Source: Fluviibacter sp964604465 (GTDB lineage: Bacteria > Pseudomonadota > Gammaproteobacteria > Burkholderiales > Rhodocyclaceae). From it: a stretch of 24,636 nt of DNA. The DNA lies in NCBI GenBank assembly GCA_964604465.1, contig CAZRYZ010000017.1:1-24636 (forward strand), given 5' to 3'. Positions within the stretch are counted from its first letter, which is position 1, and each line of letters starts with the position of its first letter. Shown one piece after another: positions 1 to 7,545 of this stretch. The position numbers and the translations under genes were made by a program. The notes under the pieces are model-generated. The model was not told the origin of the DNA, made no database searches, and saw nothing but the letters and a program-made list of their open reading frames with translations.

Positions 1-57
1 GCCGACGGGGTTGCTGACATCGCGAAAGCCGTGAGTCAGGCACATCAGACCGCCTGA
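1..57 (+). CDS. 3' end of an unidentified gene (partial)
   Basis: Frame 1 is open from the window edge through 18 codons to a TGA at 55-57, ending ...KAVSQAHQTA. The start lies outside the window and 18 residues are too few to recognise a family. It runs convergently toward the lipoprotein gene, and a hairpin just after its stop (67-82) lies between the two. It is called coding because of the in-frame stop directly before a terminator and the higher GC typical of the housekeeping genes here; this is inference. Confidence 0.5.
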   Translation, partial: ADGVADIAKAVSQAHQTA

Positions 58-82
58 AAAAGAAACGCCACCCGAAGGTGGC
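58..82 (-). terminator. Rho-independent terminator of the lipoprotein gene
   Basis: Read on the minus strand, GCCACC-TTCG-GGTGGC (67-82) forms a 6-bp stem with a stable UUCG tetraloop, followed by GTTTCTTTTT. It lies 6 bases past the stop of the lipoprotein gene. On the plus strand the downstream sequence is less T-rich, so it would be weaker for the convergent upstream gene. Confidence 0.75.
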
Positions 83-88
83 CAGATG

Positions 89-670
89 CTATCTTTTCTT
101 CTTTGACGGTGGCTCAGGCGTATCTACAACAAACAGATCCTTGAAATTGGGCGCATTCACAATTTTCTGGAGAACGTTTTGAACTGCAGGCACTAAAGCT
201 TCAGCTGTTTTCTGGCATCCCCTGTCACCAAGATACGCACTATCAAAGTCATACTGTTCTGTTGCGGAGACTGATTTACCGTTTGACGACTGAAGGGTAA
301 TGTCTAGCAGCCACTCCCCCTGGAAGAACCCTTTCATACTCGAAAACGATACCTTGTTTACGGTGCCGGTCAGCGTGACTTGAGGGTTGTTTGGGTTATA
401 TATTCCGGCCATCTTGAGTTCATCCTCAAACGCCTTTTTGATATAGCTCGGAAGGTTATGGTTATCCGGTAGCATGATTGGGCCAACCGCACGGCATTGT
501 AAATCTGCATTTGAGCTCATGTTAAAGCTCCCAACCGTAGCAACTTCGCCAATCTTCATGCTTCTTAGCGCATGGACGGTATCGGCTGAAGAAGCGTATC
601 GGGGTGAGTTATTGGTCGCACAACCTGTTGCGAGTATGGCTAAAAATGCTGATGTGATCCAAATTTTCAT
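89..670 (-). CDS. Putative outer-membrane lipoprotein, function unknown
   Basis: The 193-residue product has a lipoprotein signal: a short hydrophobic stretch (residues 3-15) ending in LATGC with the acceptor Cys at 17. The rest is soluble, with two or three further cysteines and a Lys/Arg-rich C-terminus. The pattern (an early RAVGP stretch, a 'TLTG' strand, a 'SSNGKSVS' strand, a conserved Cys and a C-terminal helix) resembles a widespread uncharacterised proteobacterial lipoprotein family; no function is known to me. The ATG at 670 is chosen over an in-frame TTG at 682 because GGAG, at the ideal distance, overlaps the TTG codon. The gene follows the beta-barrel gene on the same strand with a terminator between them. 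It is AT-richer than the housekeeping genes, suggesting acquisition. Confidence 0.75.
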   Translation of the reverse strand: MKIWITSAFLAILATGCATNNSPRYASSADTVHALRSMKIGEVATVGSFNMSSNADLQCRAVGPIMLPDNHNLPSYIKKAFEDELKMAGIYNPNNPQVTLTGTVNKVSFSSMKGFFQGEWLLDITLQSSNGKSVSATEQYDFDSAYLGDRGCQKTAEALVPAVQNVLQKIVNAPNFKDLFVVDTPEPPSKKKR

Positions 671-687
671 TGAGTTCTCCAATAAAA

Positions 688-705
688 AGAGCCCCGAAGG
701 GCTCT
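688..705 (-). terminator. Rho-independent terminator of the beta-barrel protein gene
   Basis: AGAGCCC-CGAA-GGGCTCT is a perfect 7-bp stem with a 4-base loop. On the minus strand it is followed by TTTTTATT. It sits 11 bases beyond the stop of the beta-barrel gene and just upstream of the lipoprotein ribosome-binding site, so the two genes are probably separate transcripts or linked only by read-through. Confidence 0.85.
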
Positions 706-715
706 TCTGTGGGGA

Positions 716-1402
716 TTAGAACTTGTACCCTATGCCCACAAGTCCGTAGTTCTGGCTTGGTTTGATTGATGCAGAGACATCAGACCCAAAATTTTGTGTA
801 GTTGATCCATATGTCACATATTGGTATTCGACGAAACCATACAGGTTTTCAGTAAAGAGCTGTTTTGCACCAATCCCAAAGCCTGCACCATTAATATTGC
901 TTGACGCGCTAGTCGAATCTGTCATGCCTAAAGCACTGACGGACGCATTTGATTTGAGTGTTGAATTAAACCAAGAGAACTTGAGATAACCCAGCGTTTT
1001 GTCTGTTACGTAATAGCCTGGCTCAACAGACAAACCCCATGTGTTTTCAAGCTTTGCTTGAGCGCTTGCAGACCAAGGGACTACTCCAAGATATGAGCCC
1101 GACGTGGTCTGTGTACCTGAATTTTGATTGCCTATAACGTAAAAGATGTTGCCGGCAAGGTTAAATTTATCGATAGATTTAGAATAGCCACCTAAAATTT
1201 GACCAATAAAATCGCCGGAATTGGAACTTTGCCCTGGCAGGCCCCCCGTTACTGTTTGAGTAACTCCTGATGTGTTGAAGCTAGTGCTGGCATGGGAACT
1301 TACGCCACCAATACCAAGTTGAACGAAAGGGCCGTCAAATGCGCCGGCTGCCGCCGCGCCTGAAATTGCCGAAATTGCAGCTGCGATCAAGATGCGTTTC
1401 AT
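716..1402 (-). CDS. Outer-membrane beta-barrel protein (OmpA-like/opacity-type porin fold)
   Basis: The 228-residue protein begins with a classical Sec signal (KR, then an Ala/Ile-rich core, cleavage near AAAA-G at residues 18-20). The mature part is rich in Gly, Ser, Thr and alternating aromatic/hydrophobic residues and ends in a C-terminal Phe after GLVGIGYKF, the usual BAM recognition signature of outer-membrane barrels. Length and strand pattern suit an 8-stranded barrel of the OMP_b-brl type; substrate or function cannot be read. The start at 1402 (ATG) is favoured over the TTG at 1417 because the ribosome-binding site GAGGAG lies inside the longer reading frame. It is divergent from the XRE regulator and shares an intergenic region of about 140 bases with it, so regulation by that protein is possible (inference). 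Confidence 0.8.
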   Translation of the reverse strand: MKRILIAAAISAISGAAAAGAFDGPFVQLGIGGVSSHASTSFNTSGVTQTVTGGLPGQSSNSGDFIGQILGGYSKSIDKFNLAGNIFYVIGNQNSGTQTTSGSYLGVVPWSASAQAKLENTWGLSVEPGYYVTDKTLGYLKFSWFNSTLKSNASVSALGMTDSTSASSNINGAGFGIGAKQLFTENLYGFVEYQYVTYGSTTQNFGSDVSASIKPSQNYGLVGIGYKF

Positions 1403-1453
1403 AAATGCACTCCTCAAAGAAATCTAGAAAACGATTTTTGCTTGGGAGTAGGT

Positions 1454-1511
1454 TACCATAAAATGGTACTTATAAACCGTGTGCGTTTAGACCGCGTACG
1501 GATAAACCGTG
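1454..1511. promoter_or_regulatory. Candidate operator region: inverted and direct repeats
   Basis: TACCAT-AAA-ATGGTA (1454-1468) is a perfect 6-bp inverted repeat with a 3-base spacer. Downstream, ATAAACCGTG occurs twice in direct orientation (1472-1481 and 1502-1511), 30 bp or about three helical turns apart. Both lie between the divergent beta-barrel and XRE genes. Small XRE regulators commonly bind such repeats and autoregulate; that this one binds here is inference. Confidence 0.4.
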
Positions 1512-1543
1512 GTGCTTTCGTCTGTGAAACGGGAGCATTAACC

Positions 1544-1822
1544 ATGGCTAAAAACACAGAAAAACCGCCAATTCTGGTTGCTTTTGGGCAGCTCGTGCGT
1601 AAGCATCGGAAGACAAAAGGGTTTTCGCAGGAAGCCTTTGCCGACATATGCGAAATTGATCGCTCCTACATGGGGGGCGTGGAGCGAGGAGAGCGTAATC
1701 TCGCTCTAGTCAATATTGAGCGAATTGTGGCTGCTCTGGACGTGAAACCATCTGTCTTTTTCAAAGAACTTGACGAGCACTGGTTGAAACAATTTCAGTC
1801 GCAGGAGAAGGCTACTAAATAA
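1544..1822 (+). CDS. Small XRE-family regulator, RM controller-like
   Basis: The 92-residue protein is almost entirely a helix-turn-helix XRE domain (about residues 12-68). It shows the pattern FGQLVRKHRKTKGFSQEAFA, then an IDRSYMGGVERGERN recognition region, then a helix ending in VKPSVFFKEL. This 'DRxYxxxxERGxRN' layout is typical of the controller (C) proteins of restriction-modification systems and of related small phage or island regulators. The ATG at 1544 is chosen because GGGAG sits 8 bases upstream; longer in-frame starts lack a site and would add an atypical basic leader. No restriction or methyltransferase gene is visible, so it is an orphan in this window. It may regulate the divergent outer-membrane gene, or be a relic of a lost system. 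Confidence 0.8.
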   Translation: MAKNTEKPPILVAFGQLVRKHRKTKGFSQEAFADICEIDRSYMGGVERGERNLALVNIERIVAALDVKPSVFFKELDEHWLKQFQSQEKATK

Positions 1823-1824
1823 AA

Positions 1825-1846
1825 ACGCCACCCCTAGGGATGGCGT
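1825..1846 (-). terminator. Terminator of the yajC-secD-secF transcript
   Basis: ACGCCA...TGGCGT with inner CCC/GGG pairs and one bulged A forms a stable hairpin. On the minus strand it is followed by TTTTTATTT, 22 bases past the secF stop. It immediately follows the stop of the + strand XRE gene and may act in both directions, though its plus-strand tail is not T-rich. Confidence 0.75.
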
Positions 1847-1867
1847 CTCAGTGAAGACATTCAATAC

Positions 1868-2812
1868 TTAAACGCAGGCGCCGTCCGCATTGGCGGTATC
1901 GATCTTCTTGGCCGGCTTGATGAACTGATCGCGTTTAACCCCCAGCCACATGACAAGCGGGCTGGCGACCAGCACCGACGAATAGATGCCAAAGCAGATA
2001 CCAATCGTGAGCGCGAGCGCAAAGTAGTGCAGCGCATCGCCACCGAATAGGAGCATTGATAGAACTGCCAGTTGTGTTGAGCCGTGCGTGATGATGGTGC
2101 GCGAGATGGTGCTGGTAATCGCGTGATCCAGAATTTCCGGGGTCGTCATACCACGCTTCTTGCGGAAGGTCTCACGGACTCGGTCAAAGACCACGACGGA
2201 TTCGTTGACCGAATAGCCTAGAACGGCTAATACCGCGGCCAGAACGGGCAGGGAGAAATCCCACTGGAAGAAGGCAAAGAAGCCCAGAATGATGATGACA
2301 TCATGTAGGTTGGCGATGATGGCGGCCAGAGCGAAGCGCCATTCGAAGCGAAGTGCCAGATAGATCATGATGCCTACCACGACCAGCATCAGCGCCAGCG
2401 CGCCATCGTGCGCCAGTTCTTCCCCAACCTGGGGGCCAACGAATTCGACCCGTTGCAGCTGGGCGCCGGGTGCGCTAACCTCCAGTGCATTCATGATCTC
2501 GCTGCCAATGGCGGCGGTACTCTGAGTGGGTTTGAGCGGTAGGCGAATCAGGACATCACGGCTTGAACCAAAGTTCTGCACCGTCACATCCTGCAGATTG
2601 GCCTTGGCCAGACCGCCGCGGATGGCTTCAAGGTCAGCGGCTTGCTTGTACTGCACCTCGACCAGGGTACCCCCGGTGAATTCAACCGACAGGTGCAGGC
2701 CGCGCGTCACCAGGAAAAAAACGGCCAGAGCAAAGGTCACCAGAGAGATGATGTTGAACACCAGCGCATGGCGCATGAAGGGAATATCTTTGCGGATACG
2801 GAATAGTTCCAT
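1868..2812 (-). CDS. secF: Protein translocase subunit SecF
   Basis: SecF is an inner-membrane partner of SecD and YajC that uses the proton gradient to help preproteins complete translocation through SecYEG. The 314-residue length is normal. The protein shows a first membrane segment (about residues 15-37), the periplasmic start VEFTGGTLVEV, and the C-terminal five-helix block. That block includes the hallmark GYSVNESVVVFDRVRETFR and a later ALHYFALALTIGICFGIYSSV. The start codon lies 2 bases after the secD stop (TGATCATG), indicating translational coupling. It is the last gene of the cluster and is followed by a terminator. Confidence 0.97.
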   Translation of the reverse strand: MELFRIRKDIPFMRHALVFNIISLVTFALAVFFLVTRGLHLSVEFTGGTLVEVQYKQAADLEAIRGGLAKANLQDVTVQNFGSSRDVLIRLPLKPTQSTAAIGSEIMNALEVSAPGAQLQRVEFVGPQVGEELAHDGALALMLVVVGIMIYLALRFEWRFALAAIIANLHDVIIILGFFAFFQWDFSLPVLAAVLAVLGYSVNESVVVFDRVRETFRKKRGMTTPEILDHAITSTISRTIITHGSTQLAVLSMLLFGGDALHYFALALTIGICFGIYSSVLVASPLVMWLGVKRDQFIKPAKKIDTANADGACV

Positions 2813-2814
2813 GA

Positions 2815-4692
2815 TCAGGCTCCGGCTTTGGTGGAGTCGGTTTCAGGCTTCCAGACCTGGCCGATGGAAATCTTGGTAAGACGCTTCTTGCGGCCGTAGA
2901 CCAGATTGACGATGGCGCGAGACACTACCACGGCGCTGAAGATCGAAGTCAGGATACCCAGGCAATGCACCACGGCAAAGCCGCGGACCGGGCCCGAGCC
3001 AAAGATCAGCAGGGCGAGGCCCGCAATCAGCGTGGTGATGTTCGAATCCAGAATGGTGTCGAAGGCGCGATCATAGCCCGCCGAGATGGCCGCTTGGGGC
3101 GTTGAACCATTGCGCAGTTCCTCACGAATCCGTTCGTTGATCAGCACGTTGGCGTCAATGGCCATCCCCAGTGCCAGCGCAATCGCTGCAATACCCGGCA
3201 GCGTCAGTGTTGCCTGCAACAGAGAAAGCAGCGCCACCAGGAAGAGCAGGTTCGAGGACAGAGCGATCACCGAGATGACGCCGAACATACCGTAATAGAT
3301 GATCATGAACACGGCAATTGCGGCAAATCCCCAGAGTGTTGCTTTGAAGCCACGCGAGATGTTTTCAGCACCGAGCGAGGGGCCGACAGTGCGTTCTTCG
3401 ATGATTTCCATGGGTGCTGCGAGCGAACCGGCGCGCAGAAGCAGGGCAACTTCATTCGCCTCGATGGTGGTCATGCGGCCCGAGATCTGTACCTTGCCGC
3501 CGCCGATTTCACTGCGAATGACCGGTGCGGTAATGACCTCGCCCTTGCCCTTTTCAACCAGAAGAATGGCCATGCGCTTACCGACATTCTCGCGCGTAAT
3601 ATCGCGGAAGATGCGGGCGCCTGCCGAATCCAATGTCAGGTGAACGGCGGGTTCCTGGGTCTGGCTATCAAAGCCTGGCTGCGCATCGTTCAGGCGCTCG
3701 CCGGTCAGTACCACGACCTTTTTAACCAGCACCGGGCTGCCCCCGCGCTCGGTGTAGAGCTCGGCACCACCGGGAATCTGTCCGGCCATGGCGCCTTCAA
3801 GGGCACCGGGGGTGTCATCCACCATCCGGATTTCCAGCGTGGCGGTCCGCCCCAGAATGTCCTTGGCCTTCGCCGTATCCTGTACACCGGGCAACTGAAC
3901 GACGATGCGATCCGGCCCGGATTGCTGGATGATCGGCTCGGCGACGCCCAGTTCATTAATGCGGTTGTGCAGTGTGGTGATGTTCTGTTTGACGGCAAAT
4001 TCCTGGATGCGTTTGATGGCTTCCGGTTTAAAGTCACCGATGAGCGCGGCATCGGCACCCACTGTTTGTTCGGTAAAGCTTAAATCCGGTTGGGCATCAA
4101 TCAGTGCGGCGCGAGCCTGGTCGCGATAGTCAGCTTCGCGGAAGCGGATAACAATGCGCTGACCTTCCCGGTTGATGCCGCCATGGCGGATGTTCTTGTC
4201 GCGGAGTAGGGTTCGGATATCTGCACCTGTTGCGTCGAGCCGCTTGGTCAGCGCGCCTTGCAGGTCGACCTGCAGCAGGAAGTGCACGCCACCGCGCAGG
4301 TCCAGGCCCAGGTACATGGGCAGCGCATGGATGCTGGTCAGCCATTTGGGCGAGGCCGACAGCAGATTCAGAGCAACGACATACTGGCTATTATCGGGGT
4401 TCGGGTTGAACGCCTGCTCCAGGATATCGCGGGCCTTGAGTTGGGTATCTGTATTAGGGAGCCTAACCTTGACGCCGTTGCTGTCGAGAAAGGCACCGTC
4501 GGCGGGTAGCCCGTTTTTGGTCAGCGTGGTGGTGACCTGATCAAGCAGCTTGTTATCCGATTTCAGGGTAGCGCGGGTCGGCGATACCTGGACAGCCGGC
4601 GTTTCACCAAAGAAATTTGGCAGCGTGTAGAGCACTCCGATGACGAGGGCTACAGCAACAACGATGTACTTCCAGAGCGGATAACGATTCAT
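2815..4692 (-). CDS. secD: Protein translocase subunit SecD
   Basis: SecD is the large subunit of the SecDF-YajC accessory translocase in the inner membrane. The 625-residue protein has an N-terminal membrane segment (about 9-27), then the conserved LGLDLRGGVHFLLQVD motif. A large periplasmic P1 domain follows (including INELGVAEPIIQQSGPDRIVVQLPGV), and then the RND-like membrane block with ALGMAIDANVLINERIREEL and a later GFAVVHCLGILTSIF. Length matches the proteobacterial family. It lies between yajC and secF on the same strand; the 84-base gap to yajC holds a strong hairpin that could set SecD level relative to YajC. Confidence 0.97.
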   Translation of the reverse strand: MNRYPLWKYIVVAVALVIGVLYTLPNFFGETPAVQVSPTRATLKSDNKLLDQVTTTLTKNGLPADGAFLDSNGVKVRLPNTDTQLKARDILEQAFNPNPDNSQYVVALNLLSASPKWLTSIHALPMYLGLDLRGGVHFLLQVDLQGALTKRLDATGADIRTLLRDKNIRHGGINREGQRIVIRFREADYRDQARAALIDAQPDLSFTEQTVGADAALIGDFKPEAIKRIQEFAVKQNITTLHNRINELGVAEPIIQQSGPDRIVVQLPGVQDTAKAKDILGRTATLEIRMVDDTPGALEGAMAGQIPGGAELYTERGGSPVLVKKVVVLTGERLNDAQPGFDSQTQEPAVHLTLDSAGARIFRDITRENVGKRMAILLVEKGKGEVITAPVIRSEIGGGKVQISGRMTTIEANEVALLLRAGSLAAPMEIIEERTVGPSLGAENISRGFKATLWGFAAIAVFMIIYYGMFGVISVIALSSNLLFLVALLSLLQATLTLPGIAAIALALGMAIDANVLINERIREELRNGSTPQAAISAGYDRAFDTILDSNITTLIAGLALLIFGSGPVRGFAVVHCLGILTSIFSAVVVSRAIVNLVYGRKKRLTKISIGQVWKPETDSTKAGA

Positions 4693-4727
4693 AAGCGGCT
4701 TAAAAGCGTCAATACGTAAAAGTCAAA

Positions 4728-4745
4728 CGGGGGCCAAGGCCCCCG
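4728..4745 (-). terminator. Hairpin between yajC and secD, possible attenuator
   Basis: CGGGGGCC-AA-GGCCCCCG is a perfect palindromic stem, realistically 7 bp closing a 4-base loop. On the minus strand it is followed by TTTGACTTTT. It lies 32 bases after the yajC stop and 35 bases before secD. The interrupted T tract suggests partial termination or an mRNA-stability element rather than a full stop. Confidence 0.55.
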
Positions 4746-4776
4746 ATGAGAACGCGAACACGAGTCGTGTTCCGAA

Positions 4777-5112
4777 TTACAGCGAGCCCAAGGTTCCCTT
4801 GGGCAGCACCAGACCCACAGCCGGGCGTTGAACGGTCATTTCGACCGGGCCACCGCTGTTGGTGCCCACTTCGATCTTGACGTAGTTGTCACCGACCTGG
4901 GTGATCTTTCCGGCGACGCCGCCCTGGGTGATGACTTCGTCACCCTTTTGCAGACCGGCAACCAGTGCCTTGTGCTCTTTTGCCTTTTTCATCTGCGGGC
5001 GAATCATCAGGAAATACAGGATCGCGAACATGCCGATCAGGGGCAGAAACTGGGCGAGGGCGTCTTGCGTTGAGGCGGCGCCAGCGGCTTGGGCGAATGC
5101 GGGGCTGATCAC
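4777..5112 (-). CDS. yajC: Sec translocon accessory subunit YajC
   Basis: YajC is a small single-span inner-membrane protein that associates with SecDF. From the chosen GTG start (5112) the protein is 111 residues, matching the usual length of about 110. It shows the family N-terminus ISPAFAQAAGA, a membrane helix FLPLIGMFAILYFLMIRPQ (about residues 22-40), and the cytoplasmic KGDEVITQGGVAGKI stretch. An in-frame TTG at 5142 is rejected because GGAG lies inside that extension at 9 bases from the GTG, and the family begins at this point. A possible extended -10 (TGCTAGAAT on the minus strand, 5150-5158) lies just upstream and would give a short leader. Confidence 0.93.
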   Translation of the reverse strand: MISPAFAQAAGAASTQDALAQFLPLIGMFAILYFLMIRPQMKKAKEHKALVAGLQKGDEVITQGGVAGKITQVGDNYVKIEVGTNSGGPVEMTVQRPAVGLVLPKGTLGSL

Positions 5113-5200
5113 TTGGGGTGTCTCCGGCAATAAAGTTAACAAGTTTCGGATTCTAGCATTTTTTGCCGGATGACGGCCTTAAGAGGCCCGGGGGTAGAGC

Positions 5201-6310
5201 TCAGACCCCGCGTTGTCGGTCGGCACGTAACCCGCTGACTTTGTTGGCGAATTGCCCGTTTTCAATCGCACTTCGCATTTCAGCCATGAGCGTCTGGTAA
5301 TAGTGCAGATTGTGAATGGTGTTAAGAATGCTGGACAGGATCTCGCCAGCCCGGAAAAGGTGGTGCAAGTAGGCGCGGCTAAAATTCTGGCAGGTATAAC
5401 AGGTGCAGGTCGGGTCGAGCGGCGCCTGATCGGTTTTGAAACGGGCGTTCTTGATCTTCACATCGCCATAGCGTGTGAACAGGTGGCCGTTGCGGGCGTT
5501 GCGGGTGGGCATCACGCAGTCAAACATATCAATGCCTTGCTCAACCGAATCCATCAGATCTTCGGGGGTGCCCACACCCATCAGGTAGCGCGGCTTGTCG
5601 GTCGGCAGCTGCGGCGCGGTGTGCGCCAGGATGCGCATCATGTCTTCCTTCGGTTCGCCGACGGAGAGGCCACCGATAGCGAAACCGTTGAAGTTGATTT
5701 CTTTCAGGCCGGCCAGCGATTCGTCTCGCAGCGCCTCGTGCATACCACCCTGCACAATACCGAACAGGGCGTTGGTGTTTTCCAGGCGGTTATGCTCATC
5801 GCGGGAGCGGCGCGCCCAGCGCAGCGACAGACGCATTGACTCTGCGGCCGTTTTGTAATCGGCGGGATAGGGGGTGCATTCGTCAAAGATCATGACGATA
5901 TCGCTGTTCAGATCCTTCTGGATCTGCATCGAAATCTCCGGCGTCAGAAATAGCCGCGCGCCGTCGATGGGGGAGGCAAACTTAACGCCTTCTTCTGTGA
6001 TCTTGCGTAGATCTCCCAGTGAAAACACCTGAAAGCCCCCGGAATCGGTCAGAATCGGCTTATCCCAGTTCATGAATTGATGCAAACCACCGAACTGTTT
6101 GATCACTTCCATGCCGGGGCGTAACCAGAGGTGGAAGGTATTGCCCAGGCAGATCTGCGCACCGGTATTCGCTAGCGCCTCGGGTGTCATGGCTTTCACC
6201 GTACCGTAGGTACCTACCGGCATAAAGGCCGGCGTATCGACCTGGCCGTGGGCCAGAGTCATGCGACCGCGTCGGGCGGCACCATCGGTCGTGATCAGAT
6301 CAAATTTCAT
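5201..6310 (-). CDS. tgt: tRNA-guanine transglycosylase (queuine insertion)
   Basis: Tgt exchanges guanine-34 of tRNAs with GUN anticodons for the queuosine precursor preQ1. At 369 residues it has full length. Visible motifs are LTDSGGFQVFSL with the catalytic Asp near residue 89, IMFDECTPYPA, GGLSVGEPKEDM, PRYLMGVGTPED, and the nucleophile region MFDCVMPTRNARNGHLFT. The zinc site CTCYTCQ plus a downstream His lies at about 302-333. The start overlaps the queA stop by 4 bases (ATGA), so the two queuosine genes are translationally coupled and act in consecutive steps. Confidence 0.98.
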   Translation of the reverse strand: MKFDLITTDGAARRGRMTLAHGQVDTPAFMPVGTYGTVKAMTPEALANTGAQICLGNTFHLWLRPGMEVIKQFGGLHQFMNWDKPILTDSGGFQVFSLGDLRKITEEGVKFASPIDGARLFLTPEISMQIQKDLNSDIVMIFDECTPYPADYKTAAESMRLSLRWARRSRDEHNRLENTNALFGIVQGGMHEALRDESLAGLKEINFNGFAIGGLSVGEPKEDMMRILAHTAPQLPTDKPRYLMGVGTPEDLMDSVEQGIDMFDCVMPTRNARNGHLFTRYGDVKIKNARFKTDQAPLDPTCTCYTCQNFSRAYLHHLFRAGEILSSILNTIHNLHYYQTLMAEMRSAIENGQFANKVSGLRADRQRGV

Positions 6311-7380
6311 AGGGTTCGGGTCAGCAGCATGGCATCGCCATAGCTAAAGAAGCGGTAGCGCTCGGCAATGGCGTGTTGATAGGCAGAGCGCATGGTCTCA
6401 TATCCGGCGAACGCCGACACCAGCATCAGCAGCGTGGATTTGGGCAGATGGAAGTTGGTGATGAGCCGATCCACCACCTTGAACTGATAGCCGGGGCGGA
6501 TGAAGAGATCGGTTTCCCGGCTATCGGCGTGCAGTATGCCGCCCGCTTCAATGCCCTGTTGTTTGGCTGCCGACTCTAAAGCGCGAAGCGAGGTCGTGCC
6601 CACCGCCACCACCTTGCTGCCGCGAGCCCGACAGGCGGAAATGGCGGCCACGGTGGCTTCGGGCAGGTGATACCACTCGTGGTGCATGATGTGCTCATCG
6701 AGGTTTTCGACGCGGACCGGCTGAAACGTGCCCGCACCCACGTGGAGTGTCACAGTCGCGGTTTCAATCCCTCGGGCGCTAAGTCTCGCAAAGATCGTTT
6801 CATCAAAATGCAGGCCGGCCGTAGGCGCGGCTACCGCGCCCGGATGGGCGGCGTATACCGTTTGGTAGCGCATTTCGTCCTCGGCATCCGGCGTGTGCGT
6901 AATGTAAGGTGGCAAGGGTAGCAGGCCATGGGCCTCGGTCAGTTGCCAGAAGTCGCGGGCCTCTTCGTCAGGCAAGGCGAGCACAAAGAACTCGCCCTCA
7001 CGACCAGTCACGTCTGCATCAAAGGCATCGGCTAGCCGTAGGCGTGTACCCGGCTTGGGTGACTTGCTGGCCCGAATCTGGGCTCGGGCGGATCTTCCAC
7101 CGGCGTCAATCCGCTCGATCATCACCTCGATCTGTCCACCGGTAGTCTTGTGCCCAAAGAAGCGGGCGCGCAGCACGCGGGTGTCATTCATCACGAGCAG
7201 ATCGCCGGGGTTCAATAAGCCGGGGAGATCCGTAAACTGGCAGTTAGCCAATACGCCATCATTCACCACCAGCAGCCGACTCGCACTCCGCTCGGTTGCA
7301 GGGTGTTGGGCGATCAGCGCTTCGGGGAGTTCAAAGTCGTAATCGCTCAGTTTAGAAAGAGGTGGTGCATGCGCGCTCAT
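6307..7380 (-). CDS. queA: S-adenosylmethionine:tRNA ribosyltransferase-isomerase QueA
   Basis: QueA transfers and isomerises the ribosyl moiety of SAM onto preQ1-modified tRNA to make epoxyqueuosine, the step after Tgt. At 357 residues it is the family length. The N-terminus LSDYDFELPEALIAQHPATERSASRLLV, the central AAPTAGLHFDE and the C-terminal NFHLPKSTLLMLVSAFAG are diagnostic. It is divergent from tRNA-Leu. No Shine-Dalgarno is visible before the ATG; instead a -10-like TATACT (plus coordinates 7389-7394) ends 8 bases upstream, suggesting a leaderless or nearly leaderless mRNA (inference). Confidence 0.97.
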   Translation of the reverse strand: MSAHAPPLSKLSDYDFELPEALIAQHPATERSASRLLVVNDGVLANCQFTDLPGLLNPGDLLVMNDTRVLRARFFGHKTTGGQIEVMIERIDAGGRSARAQIRASKSPKPGTRLRLADAFDADVTGREGEFFVLALPDEEARDFWQLTEAHGLLPLPPYITHTPDAEDEMRYQTVYAAHPGAVAAPTAGLHFDETIFARLSARGIETATVTLHVGAGTFQPVRVENLDEHIMHHEWYHLPEATVAAISACRARGSKVVAVGTTSLRALESAAKQQGIEAGGILHADSRETDLFIRPGYQFKVVDRLITNFHLPKSTLLMLVSAFAGYETMRSAYQHAIAERYRFFSYGDAMLLTRTL

Positions 7381-7414
7381 GGGGCGGAAGTATAAAGGCT
7401 GAGGCGCTCCCGTG

Positions 7415-7420
7415 TATAAT
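7415..7420 (+). promoter_or_regulatory. -10 box of the tRNA-Leu promoter
   Basis: A perfect TATAAT ends 11 bases before the mature tRNA 5' end. It is followed by a GC-rich discriminator (CAGCCCGCG), typical of stringently controlled stable-RNA promoters. No good -35 hexamer is evident at 16-18 bases. Confidence 0.6.
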
Positions 7421-7431
7421 TCAGCCCGCGT

Positions 7432-7516
7432 GCCTCGGTGGTGAAATTGGTAGACGCGCCGGACTCAAAATCCGGTTCCGAAAGGAGTGTCGGTTCGATT
7501 CCGACCCGAGGCACCA
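7432..7516 (+). tRNA. tRNA-Leu (anticodon CAA)
   Basis: The 85-base gene folds as a class II tRNA. The acceptor GCCTCGG (7432-7438) pairs with CCGAGGC (7506-7512), followed by discriminator A and an encoded CCA. The anticodon arm CCGGA-CTCAAAA-TCCGG gives anticodon CAA at 7466-7468, reading UUG. A long variable arm follows, and the T arm is GTCGG-TTCGATT-CCGAC. The gene is intact even though its 3' part is repeated twice downstream, which is what is expected when elements integrate at a tRNA 3' end and restore it. Confidence 0.97.
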
Positions 7517-7519
7517 ACC
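7472..7519 (+). repeat. tRNA-Leu 3'-end repeat, copy 1 (inside the tRNA; attL-like)
   Basis: These 48 bases, from the 3' side of the anticodon stem through CCA plus ACC, are identical to 7940-7987, a period of exactly 468 bp. The first mismatches are at 7471 (T against A) and 7520 (G against C). They bound the left islet. Confidence 0.9.
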
Positions 7520-7545
7520 GTTAAGAACCCTTGCTCTCGATTTGA

